From contig DASVDK010000118.1 of NCBI GenBank assembly GCA_036381125.1, positions 1 through 15,045 of the forward strand: a stretch of 15,045 nt of DNA, read 5' to 3'. Positions within the stretch are counted from its first letter, which is position 1; every line of letters starts with the position of its first letter. Of this stretch, positions 1 through 6,839 are shown in pieces. The translations under genes and the position numbers were made by a program. The notes below the pieces were generated by a model. It did no database searches, had not been told where the DNA came from, and was given only the letters and a program-made list of their open reading frames with translations. The DNA is from DASVDK01 sp036381125 [NCBI: Thermodesulfobacteriota bacterium]. GTDB lineage: Bacteria > DASVDK01.

Positions 1-1335
1 GACGACGACGACGTCGAGCGTGGCCCCCGGCCGCTTGAGCTTGAGCCAGGCGCGGCCGCGCGTGCCGGGGAGGTAGGGCGACGAGGGGTCCTTGACCATG
101 AGCCCCTCGTTGCCGCGAGCCCGGGCCTCCTCGAACCGCCGATCGAGGCGGGCCGCCGCGTCGTCGGCGCGCGTCTCGACCGGGTCGGCCGGGGAGAGGA
201 AGAGCGGCGGCGAGAGCGGCAGCGCGGCCAGGCGCGCCCGCCGGGCCTCGAGCGGGGCGTCGAGCAGCGACCCGCCGGCGTCGATCAGGCAGTCGAAGGC
301 GACGTAGACGACCGGCACCTCGCGCACGAGCGCCTCGGTCACGGCCTTGCGGCCGAGGCGCCGCTGGAGCTGACCGAAGGGGAGGGCCCGGCCGTCGCGC
401 CACGCGAGCACCTCGCCGTCCAGGATGAGCGGCCCCGGCAGGCGCGCCAGGGCGGTCGCGACCTCCGGGAAGCGGCCGGTCACGTCCTCGAGGCGCCGCG
501 AGAAGAGCGCCACGCGACCGTCGGCGCCCACGTGGGCCGTCGTGCGGACGCCGTCGAGCTTGTCCTCGACGAGCGCCGCGCCGTCGATCCGCCGCAGGGC
601 ATCGGCCGCATCGGCCGCCGGCGTGGCGAGCATGACCGACGTGGGCCGGAAGAGGACCGGGGCCGCCTCGTCGAGCCGGCCCGCCTTCGCGAGACGCGCC
701 GCCTCGCCCACGTCGCCGCCGAGGAGCATCGCCGCGCGCTGGATGGCGGCGAGCGGCGCGCCGAAGGCGACGCCGAGCGCCTCCTCCACGAGGCGCTGCT
801 TGAGGCCGATCCGGAGGTCGCCCCCCGCGATCTTGAGGAGGTACTTCGCCTCGGCCGGCGAGGCGCGGTGCAGGAGCGCGCCGAAGCGGGCGGCCCTGGC
901 GCCCGGACCGCGGGCGGCCGCGATCCGGTCGAAGGCGGCGCGGGCGTCGAGCAGCGCGACGCCGGTCGGCGCCGCGTGCGGGGCTTCGGCCCGCTCCCCC
1001 CGGCGGCTCGCCTCGGCGGCGGCGCTCGCCGCCTCCCGGCGTCCGGCGAGCAGCCGTTCCGCGGCCGAGCCGAGGTCGCCCGTCCTGAGCGTCTCGGCGT
1101 CGATGGCGGCGGGGTCGAGCGCGGCGGCGCCGGCCAGGGCGGCCCTGAGACCGGCGTACCCCAGGCCGAGGCTCCTCGGGTCCCAGGGCGGGAACGGGCG
1201 CCCGGCGAGGAAGGTGCAGGCGACCGGCAGCGAGGCGTCGTCGAGCGAGGCGAGGTAGGCCACGAGCGCCGCCCGCTTGGCCAGGCGGGAGCGCGTGGCG
1301 CCCACCGCCTCGCACGCGGCGGCGAAGGCACGCAT
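1..1335 (-). CDS. ATP-dependent DNA ligase (5' part, cut by window edge)
   Basis: Seals DNA nicks through a lysyl-AMP intermediate. The minus frame from the ATG at 1335 is open to the window edge (445 codons). Visible nucleotidyltransferase motifs: motif I EDKLDGVR with the adenylated Lys at about residue 259; motif III VYVAFDCL near residues 343-349; motif IV NEGLMVK near 409-415; and motif V WLKLK at about 431-435. Residues 1 to about 220 form the Ala/Arg-rich N-terminal DNA-binding domain. The OB-fold C-terminus lies outside the window. The layout matches bacterial LigB-type or archaeal-type ATP ligases rather than NAD-dependent LigA. No polymerase or nuclease domain of LigD is seen in the visible part. 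It is transcribed divergently from the selenoprotein operon and is probably unrelated to it. Longer open frames on the plus strand here are compositional shadows. Confidence 0.9.
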   Translation of the reverse strand, partial: MRAFAAACEAVGATRSRLAKRAALVAYLASLDDASLPVACTFLAGRPFPPWDPRSLGLGYAGLRAALAGAAALDPAAIDAETLRTGDLGSAAERLLAGRREAASAAAEASRRGERAEAPHAAPTGVALLDARAAFDRIAAARGPGARAARFGALLHRASPAEAKYLLKIAGGDLRIGLKQRLVEEALGVAFGAPLAAIQRAAMLLGGDVGEAARLAKAGRLDEAAPVLFRPTSVMLATPAADAADALRRIDGAALVEDKLDGVRTTAHVGADGRVALFSRRLEDVTGRFPEVATALARLPGPLILDGEVLAWRDGRALPFGQLQRRLGRKAVTEALVREVPVVYVAFDCLIDAGGSLLDAPLEARRARLAALPLSPPLFLSPADPVETRADDAAARLDRRFEEARARGNEGLMVKDPSSPYLPGTRGRAWLKLKRPGATLDVVVV

Positions 1336-1383
1336 GCGAGAGATTGTAGAGGCCGGTCGGGCCGTCGCGGGGGCCGGAACGTC

Positions 1384-1412
1384 TTGTCCCGACCGGCGCG
1401 ATCGGCTAGAGT
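1384..1412 (+). promoter_or_regulatory. candidate sigma70-type promoter of the selenoprotein operon
   Basis: TTGTCC (1384-1389) and TAGAGT (1407-1412) each match four of six positions of the -35 and -10 consensus and are separated by exactly 17 nt. The expected start is near 1419, giving a leader of about 70 nt before the first gene. It lies in the only sizeable gap upstream of the operon. Called by eye in GC-rich sequence, so tentative. Confidence 0.4.
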
Positions 1413-1435
1413 GGCCCTGCGTCGCGAGAAAAACG

Positions 1436-1456
1436 GCGTTTCTCTACGAGAAACGC
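1436..1456. promoter_or_regulatory. perfect inverted repeat, probable operator (IclR-type candidate)
   Basis: GCGTTTCTC (1436-1444), spacer TAC, and GAGAAACGC (1448-1456) form a perfect 9-bp dyad. A third, imperfect half-site, GAGAAAAACG, lies just upstream at 1426-1435. The A/T-rich arms stand out from the surrounding GC-rich sequence. The dyad lies between the promoter candidate and the start codon at 1492. An IclR regulator is encoded inside the operon, and IclR proteins bind palindromes of this size, so autoregulation is the natural inference. In RNA the same repeat could form a leader hairpin. Confidence 0.55.
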
Positions 1457-1491
1457 GTCGGGCCCTCTCGAGGGGCAGGTGGAGGCAGGCG

Positions 1492-2760
1492 ATGCGTCTC
1501 GACGTCGCGTCCTTCCCGGTACGACGCGCCGAGCTCGGCGCGCGGACCCGCTATGCGGACGGGGTCCTCACGATCGGCGTCGAGGCGGTGCGGTCGCTCG
1601 TCCTCCAGGACCCACGCGTTCGCGACGTCCGGCTCGAGGTCGTCCACCCGGGCGACTCGGCGAGGGTCCTGCGCCCCCTCGACGCGATCGAGCCGCTCCG
1701 CAAGGTCGAGGGACCCGGCAGCGCGTTCCCGGGGTTCAACGGCCCGCCCCACACCTGCGGGCGCGGCCGGACCCACCGGCTCGAGGGGTTCTCGGTGGTC
1801 GAGGTCGCGGAGTTCCCGTTCCCGGCGAGCGGCGTGCAGGCCGTCGAGGAAGGGATCATCGAGATGACCGGACCCGGGGCCGCCTACGCCGGCTGCGCCG
1901 ATCGCGTGAACCTGCTCCTCGTCTGCACGCCGGGACCGGCGTCGAGCAACGACGACTACGACGACGCGGTCCGGCGCGCGGGGCTTCGGGTCGCCGACCA
2001 CCTGGCCGGGGCGACGATCGGCCTCGAGCCGGTCCGCGTGGAGCGCTTCGAGCTCGCCGGCGTGCGGCCCGGCCTGCCCCGGGTGGTCTGGGTCCACCAG
2101 GTCAGGAACCAGGGGCCGATGGTGCGCACGTTCCTCTACGGTCACGAGATGGCGAACCTCGTGCCGACGGTGCTCCACCCGAACGAGCTGCTCGACGGCG
2201 CGCTGGTGGGCGCCAACTACAAGACCGGCACCAAGACGCCGACTTACATGCACACCCGCCACCCGTCCCTCGAGTCGCTCTACGCGCGGCACGGGCGGGA
2301 CCTCGAGTTCGTCGGCGTCGTCGTCTCCCGGGGGCACCACGAGAACGAGTTCCTCAAGGAGCGCTCCGCGCACTTCGTGGCGAAGCTGGCCGGCATGCTC
2401 CGCGCGGACGGGGCGCTCTGCACGTACGAGGCGACGGGGAACACCCACGTGGACTTCATGCTGACGGTGCAGGCGCTCGAGCGAGCGGGGATCCGGACCG
2501 GGGCGGTCGTGCACGAGTACGGCGGGCCGGAGGGGACCGACGCCCCGCTCGTCGACTTCGCGCCGGAGGCGATCGCCCTCGCCAGCAGCGGCGGCATCGA
2601 TCGGCGCATCCGCCTGCCGGCGGTCGAGCGGCTCATCGGCGGGACCCACCTGGCGCACCGCGGCATCCCGGCCGGGGGGGAGATCGAGGTCAGCATCCAG
2701 GAACTGTACGCGGTGACGGCCGAGATGAACCGTCGCGGCGTCGTGGCGCAGGAATACTAG
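1492..2760 (+). CDS. glycine/sarcosine/betaine reductase component B subunit (GrdE/GrdG-like), lacking the pyruvoyl cysteine
   Basis: A 422-residue homologue of the GrdE/GrdG/GrdI proprotein, the non-selenium subunit of component B. Family hallmarks in order: KVEGPGSAFPGFNG (about 71-84), GRTHRLEGF (about 92-100), GIIEMTGPGAAY (121-132), VPTVLHPNELLDGA (about 224-237), PTYMH (250-254), and a C-terminal IGGTHLAHRGIPAGGEIEVSIQ segment. In classical GrdE/GrdG the precursor is cut at an Asn-Cys bond near residue 242 and the Cys becomes a pyruvoyl group (from memory of the family). Here the segment reads VGANYKTG, so N242 is followed by Tyr and no Cys occurs between 145 and 310. Autocleavage is therefore unlikely. 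The start is supported by GGAGG at 1481-1485, 6 nt before the ATG. First gene of the operon; the next ATG follows the stop after 2 nt. Substrate unknown. Confidence 0.88.
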   Translation: MRLDVASFPVRRAELGARTRYADGVLTIGVEAVRSLVLQDPRVRDVRLEVVHPGDSARVLRPLDAIEPLRKVEGPGSAFPGFNGPPHTCGRGRTHRLEGFSVVEVAEFPFPASGVQAVEEGIIEMTGPGAAYAGCADRVNLLLVCTPGPASSNDDYDDAVRRAGLRVADHLAGATIGLEPVRVERFELAGVRPGLPRVVWVHQVRNQGPMVRTFLYGHEMANLVPTVLHPNELLDGALVGANYKTGTKTPTYMHTRHPSLESLYARHGRDLEFVGVVVSRGHHENEFLKERSAHFVAKLAGMLRADGALCTYEATGNTHVDFMLTVQALERAGIRTGAVVHEYGGPEGTDAPLVDFAPEAIALASSGGIDRRIRLPAVERLIGGTHLAHRGIPAGGEIEVSIQELYAVTAEMNRRGVVAQEY

Positions 2761-2762
2761 CG

Positions 2763-4085
2763 ATGCGAGTCGTCCACTACCTCAATCAGTTCTTCGGCGG
2801 CATCGGCGGCGAGGACCGGGCCGACGCGCCGCCGCAGGCGCGCGAGGGGGCGGTCGGGCCGGGGCTCGCGCTCGAGCAGGCGCTCGGCGGCGACGGGCGG
2901 GTCGTCGGGACGGTCGTCTGCGGGGACGGGACGTTCGCCGACCGACCCGACGAGGCGGCGGCGGAGGTCGTGGCCCTCGTCGAGCGGTTCGCCCCCGACG
3001 TCGTGGTGGCCGGGCCCGCCTTCAACGCGGGCCGCTACGGCCTCGCCTGCGGGCGGGTCTGCGTGGAGGTGGAGCGGCGGCTCGGCCGGCCGGCGCTGAC
3101 GGGGATGTACCACGAGAACGCCGCCGTCGAGCTGTACCGGCGGGACGTCGTGATCGTCTCGACCAGCGCCACGGCCGGCGGCATGCGGGCGGCGATCGAG
3201 ACCATGGCGCGGCTCGCGAGGACGCTCGGGCGAGGGGAGGCGCTCGGGCCGGCCGCGGTGGAGGGCTACCTTCCGCGCGGCCGCCGGATGAACGGCCGGG
3301 CCGGCCGGCCGGCCAGCGCGCGCGCCCTCGACCTGCTGATGGCGCGCCTGGCCGGTGAGCCGTTCGAGACCGAGGTGCCGCTGCCGACGTACGCGCCGGT
3401 CGCCCCGCCGGCGCCGGTGGCCGACCCCGCCGGCATGCGCCTCGCGCTCGTGACGGAGTCCGGCCTCGTCCCGCCGGGCAACCCGGATCGGCTCGAGTGG
3501 GTGCGGGCGAGCAAGTGGCTCAGGTACAGCCTGGCCGGCAAGGACGACCTCGGGCGCGGCGAGTTCGAGGTGGTCCACAGCGGCTACGACGCCTCGTTCG
3601 CCCTCGACGACCCGGACCGGCTCTTGCCGGTGGACGCGGTCCGCGAACTCGTGCGCCTGGGGGAGATCGGCTCCCTGCTCGACGCCTATTACGTCACGTG
3701 CGGCAACCACGGCATCCTCGGGCAGATGGAGCGGTACGGCCGCGAGATCGCGACCGAGCTCCGCGAGCAGAACGTCGACGCCGTGCTCCTCGTCGCCACC
3801 TGAGGGTCGGGCACGCGTAGCGGCGCTACGCTCGCGAAGGAGCTGGAGCGGGCCGGGCTGCCGACCGTCACGGTCACCAGCCTCCCGTCGGTCGCCCTCA
3901 AGGTCGGCGCCAATCGGGTCCTGCGCGGCCCTCGGTTCAGCCATCCGTGCGGCAACCCGGCCCTCGGCGAGCGGGACGAGCGGGCGTGGCGGATCGAGTT
4001 CCTGCGTCACGCCGTCCGGGCGCTGGGGACGCCGGTCACCGGTCCGACCCTCTTCGACCCTACCGGGACCGGGGGGCAGGCATGA
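2763..4085 (+). CDS. GrdB-like selenoprotein B, with UGA-encoded selenocysteine at residue 347
   Basis: Selenoprotein subunit of a component B complex (GrdB/GrdF/GrdH family), 440 residues when UGA 3801-3803 is read as Sec. The N-terminus MRVVHYLNQFFGGIGGED and REGAVGPGLALEQAL are family signatures. VTCGNHGILGQMERYG precedes the Sec site. After the UGA the same frame continues with UGSGTRSGATLAKELERAGLP, then VGANRVL and HPCGNPAL, the typical C-terminus, to a TGA at 4083-4085. Position and total length agree with GrdB (Sec near 350 of about 437). Canonical GrdB reads UGTCTRCG; here both nearby cysteines are replaced (Gly and Ser), so Sec has no close Cys partner. A stem-loop suited to SECIS function follows the UGA. 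The stop overlaps the next start as ATGA. Stopping at 3803 would remove about 94 conserved residues. Confidence 0.92.
3801..3831 (+). promoter_or_regulatory. Sec UGA codon and bacterial SECIS-like hairpin in the grdB-like gene
   Basis: UGA at 3801-3803. A perfect 7-bp stem, GCGTAGC (3815-3821) with GCTACGC (3825-3831), closes the loop GGC (3822-3824). The loop begins 18 nt after the UGA and starts with GG. Bacterial SECIS elements recognised by SelB have an apical loop roughly 16-37 nt downstream with a G in its first two positions (established model), and this fits. Folding was judged by eye. Confidence 0.8.
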
Positions 4086-5512
4086 CCTTCCCGGTCGTCA
4101 CCGCCGTCGCGAACGTGCTCGCCCACGCGCCGGGGCTGGTGCGCTACGGCTCGAGGCCGGTGCGCGACCTCGCCCGTGATCCCTCGCGTGCCGGGACGCT
4201 CGCCGGGCACCTCCGGCCGTACGAGGACGCGGTTGCGTACGGGCCGAACCAGGCGTACGTCGGCAACCTCGCCCCCGAGGCGCTGCGCGACGTCGCCCGT
4301 CCCTGGTTCCGGAGCCTCGACCGGTCGGCGCCGGCCGACGGCGAGTTCGGCAGCCTGATCGGCGAGGCCGAGCTGCTCGGGCTGCTCAAGCTCTGCGACC
4401 GGGCCCAGCTCGTCCAGCTCGACGAGCCGACCCTGGCGGCCGGCGGCGCCCGGCTGATCGCGAGGCGTCTGGCCGACGCGGACGCGGTCGGGCGCCTTCG
4501 GGCGTCGCCGGCCGGCGCCATCGAGCAGGCGATCGAGAGCGGCGAGGCGATTCCGCTCTGGCTCGGAGGACGGATCGTCGGCGCCGTCGCCCGCGGTCAC
4601 GAGGAGGACGAGGCGCTCACCGCCAACGTCCTGCTCGAGAACCTTGCGGCCAAGGCCACGGGCGTCCTGGCGCTCCGGCACCTGCTGCGGCAGGTCGAGC
4701 GGCGCCTCGGACCGAACGACATCGACTTCGTCATCGCCGGGTCCGAGGAGGCCATCGGCGACCGCTACCAGCGCGGGGGCGGCAACGTCGCCAAGGCGAT
4801 CGCCGAGGAGGTCGGCCTCGCGCGCGCCACCGGCTTCGACGTGAAGGCCTTCTGCGCCTCCACGCTCTACGCGGTGGTCAACGCGGCGGCGCTCGTCCAG
4901 GCCGGCGTCTTCTCCCGCGTGGCGGTCGTGGCCGGCGGCTCGCTCGCGAAGCTCGGCATGAAGTATCGGGCCCACGTGGCCAGGGGGATGCCGATCCTCG
5001 AGGACGTGCTCGCCGGCATCGCGATCCTCGTCGAGCGGGCCGGCGCCGAGGGCCCGACCGTCCGCCTCGACACGCTCGGCCTCCACGCAACCGGGGCCGA
5101 GTCGTCGCAGCAGGCGGTGGTCGAGGCGCTCGTGATGGGGCCGCTCGCGAAGGCGGGATGCCGGCTGACCGAGGTGGACCGGTACGCGACGGAGATGCAC
5201 AACCCGGAGGTCACCGAGCCGTCGGGCAGCGGCGACGTCCCGCTCGGCAACTACCGGTTGATCGCCGCCCTCGGCGCCATGCGCGGGGACATCCCGAGGG
5301 ACGGGATCCACGACTTCATCGCCCGGCACGGCCTGCCGGGCTACGCGCCGACGCAGGGCCACATCGCCTCGGCCGTCTGCTACCTGGGGCACGCGGTACG
5401 GGGCATGCGGGCCGGTCGTCTCGAGCGCGTCCTCTTCATGGCGAAGGGGAGTCTGTTCCTCGGTCGGATGACGCAACAGTCCGACGGCGTGTCGTTCCTG
5501 CTGAGTGCCTGA
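4082..5512 (+). CDS. grdC: glycine/sarcosine/betaine reductase component C beta subunit (GrdC-like)
   Basis: A 476-residue thiolase/ketoacyl-synthase-fold protein. In glycine reductase, GrdC takes the carboxymethyl-selenoether of selenoprotein A and forms an acetyl thioester. Signatures: AYGPNQAYVGN near residues 52-62; VKAFCASTLYAVVNAAALV with the likely nucleophile Cys258; EMHNPEVTEPSGSGDVPLGNY (371-391); GYAPTQGHIASA with His427; and the C-terminal MAKGSLFLGRMTQQSDG. These Cys/His/Asn positions resemble the catalytic set of the fold. The start ATG overlaps the preceding stop (ATGA), implying translational coupling. The partner GrdD, which releases acetyl phosphate in classical systems, is absent from the window. 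The thioester may therefore pass to CoA or another acceptor; this is inference. A GGAGG at 5516-5520 just after the stop serves grdA. Confidence 0.9.
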   Translation: MTFPVVTAVANVLAHAPGLVRYGSRPVRDLARDPSRAGTLAGHLRPYEDAVAYGPNQAYVGNLAPEALRDVARPWFRSLDRSAPADGEFGSLIGEAELLGLLKLCDRAQLVQLDEPTLAAGGARLIARRLADADAVGRLRASPAGAIEQAIESGEAIPLWLGGRIVGAVARGHEEDEALTANVLLENLAAKATGVLALRHLLRQVERRLGPNDIDFVIAGSEEAIGDRYQRGGGNVAKAIAEEVGLARATGFDVKAFCASTLYAVVNAAALVQAGVFSRVAVVAGGSLAKLGMKYRAHVARGMPILEDVLAGIAILVERAGAEGPTVRLDTLGLHATGAESSQQAVVEALVMGPLAKAGCRLTEVDRYATEMHNPEVTEPSGSGDVPLGNYRLIAALGAMRGDIPRDGIHDFIARHGLPGYAPTQGHIASAVCYLGHAVRGMRAGRLERVLFMAKGSLFLGRMTQQSDGVSFLLSA

Positions 5513-5525
5513 GCCGGAGGAACCC

Positions 5526-5987
5526 ATGGACCTGAAGGGCAAGCGCGTGCTCGTCATCGGTGAGCGCGACGGCGTGAGCGGGGCGGCGATCGAGAGCTGC
5601 GTCCGCAGCGCCGGCGCCGAGGTGGTGTACGTCGAGACCCAGTGCTTCGTCTGAACGGCGGCGGGCGCCATGGACCTTGAGGGTCAAGGTCGGATCAAGC
5701 AACTGGTGGACCGCATCGGCACCGACGGCGTCGTCGCCGTCCTCGGGGCGAACTCCCCCGAGGCGGTGGAAATGGTCGCCGCCACGCTGAAGAACGGGGA
5801 CCCGAGCTACGCGGGCCCGCTGGCCGGGGTCGCGCTCGGCATCCCGTCGTTCCACGTCCTCGAGCCGGAGATCACCCGACAGATCGCCCCGGAGGTCTAC
5901 GAGCGCGAGCTCGCGCTGCCGGCCCTGGCCATGGACGGCGAGGCGGTGACCGCGCCGGTCAGGGCGATCCGCGAGGGCAGGGCCTGA
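5526..5987 (+). CDS. grdA: glycine reductase complex selenoprotein A, with selenocysteine at residue 43
   Basis: A small redox selenoprotein that carries the carboxymethyl group from component B to component C and is re-reduced by thioredoxin. Reading UGA 5652-5654 as Sec gives 153 residues. The N-terminus is KGKRVLVIGERDGVSGAAIE, then the hallmark CFVU (C40-F-V-U43) followed by TAAGAMDLEGQGR, nearly identical to the classical GrdA motif CFVUTAAGAMDLENQ (from memory). The C-terminal half keeps GDPSYAGPLAGVALGIPSFHVLEPE. Sec is at residue 44 in known clostridial GrdA. The start ATG has GGAGG at 5516-5520, 5 nt upstream. The stop lies 6 nt before the iclR start. A standard caller would split this into a 42-residue fragment and a false 105-residue gene from ATG 5670. 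This gene makes selenoprotein use here nearly certain. Confidence 0.96.
5652..5691 (+). promoter_or_regulatory. Sec UGA codon and SECIS-like hairpin in grdA
   Basis: UGA at 5652-5654. A perfect 8-bp stem, GACCTTGA (5673-5680) with TCAAGGTC (5684-5691), closes the loop GGG (5681-5683). The loop begins 26 nt after the UGA, within the bacterial SECIS range, and starts with GG. The stem encodes the DLEGQG part of the conserved motif, so base pairing is met alongside a coding constraint. Confidence 0.85.
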
Positions 5988-5993
5988 CCGCAC

Positions 5994-6839
5994 ATGGCCG
6001 CGCGCAAGGCTGCCGAGGCGGCCGCGCCGCTCCGTTCGGTGGACCGCGCCCTCGCCCTGCTCGAGTGCCTGGCCGGCCTCCCGCAGCCGGTGGCGCTGGG
6101 GGACCTCGCGCGCCGGCTCGTGGTGAGCAAGGCGGGGGCCTTCCGGCTCCTCGCGACGCTCAAGCGCCGGGGCTTCGTCCGCCAGCTCGAGGACGGGCGA
6201 TACGCCCTGGGCCTCAGGTGCTGGGAGATCGGTTGGGCGGTGCTGGGGGAAGGCGGCATCCGGGAGGCGGCGGCGCCGATGATGGCGGCGCTGGTCGAGC
6301 AGACCGGGGAGTCGATCCACCTGGCCGTCTACGATACGGGCGACGTCGTCTACATCGACAAGCGGGAAGGTTCGCAGCCGGTGCGCGCCTACTCGCACGT
6401 CGGCGGCCGCGCGCCGGCCTACTGCGTGGCAACGGGAAAGGTGCTCCTCGCCTTCGCGGGCGAGGCCGAATGGGAGCGGGTGACGCGAGCCGGGCTGCGG
6501 CGCTTCACCCCTCGCACCATCGTCGACCCCGGTGACCTGCGGTCGGAGCTGGCCGCGGTGGTCGCCCAGGGCTACTCGCTGAACCGCGGCGAGTGGCGGG
6601 CGGAGGTCGCGGGGATCGCGGCGCCGATACGGGACTTCACGGGGAGCGTCGTCGCGGCGATCGGGACCTCCGGGCTGGCGACGCACTACACCGCGGCGCG
6701 CATCCGGCAGATGGTCCCGCAGGTGCAGGCGGCCGCGGCCGAGGTCTCGAGTCGACTCGGGTTCATCAGGAGGCGACAGGAGGGAGGCCATGGAACGGAA
6801 GCTCACGACGCTGTCGGACGCGGCCGGGCTCGTCGCTGA
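5994..6839 (+). CDS. IclR-family transcriptional regulator
   Basis: A 281-residue regulator. Residues about 14-75 form the N-terminal winged helix-turn-helix (RSVDRALALLECLAGL, then LARRLVVSKAGAFRLLATLKRRGFV, then GRYALGLR). Residues about 85-255 form the IclR effector domain, including YIDKREGSQPVRAYSHVGGRAPAYCVATGKVLLAF and EVAGIAAPIRDFTGSVVAAIGTSG. The ligand is not predictable but is probably the pathway substrate or a CoA derivative. The gene sits 6 nt after grdA and its last 50 nt overlap the next gene, so it is co-transcribed with the operon it probably controls. The extended 3' end (residues about 262-281, Arg/Gly-rich) exists only because of that overlap and may be non-functional. 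The dyad at 1436-1456 is its likely operator. Confidence 0.93.
   Translation: MAARKAAEAAAPLRSVDRALALLECLAGLPQPVALGDLARRLVVSKAGAFRLLATLKRRGFVRQLEDGRYALGLRCWEIGWAVLGEGGIREAAAPMMAALVEQTGESIHLAVYDTGDVVYIDKREGSQPVRAYSHVGGRAPAYCVATGKVLLAFAGEAEWERVTRAGLRRFTPRTIVDPGDLRSELAAVVAQGYSLNRGEWRAEVAGIAAPIRDFTGSVVAAIGTSGLATHYTAARIRQMVPQVQAAAAEVSSRLGFIRRRQEGGHGTEAHDAVGRGRARR

Noticed and set aside
425-1331. Long open frames on the plus strand and in the other minus frame over the ligase
   Set aside because: Low-complexity Arg/Ala/Pro/Ser translations typical of GC-rich shadow frames; the minus frame from 1335 holds all ligase motifs.
1492-2760. D-proline reductase PrdA identity for the first operon gene
   Set aside because: PrdA shares the proprotein idea, but the neighbours are GrdB-, GrdC- and GrdA-like and the N-terminal motifs KVEGPG and GRTH fit GrdE/GrdG.
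5670-5987. Independent 105-residue gene starting at ATG 5670
   Set aside because: This is the C-terminal part of grdA after the Sec codon; the Met is inside the conserved TAAGAMDLE motif.
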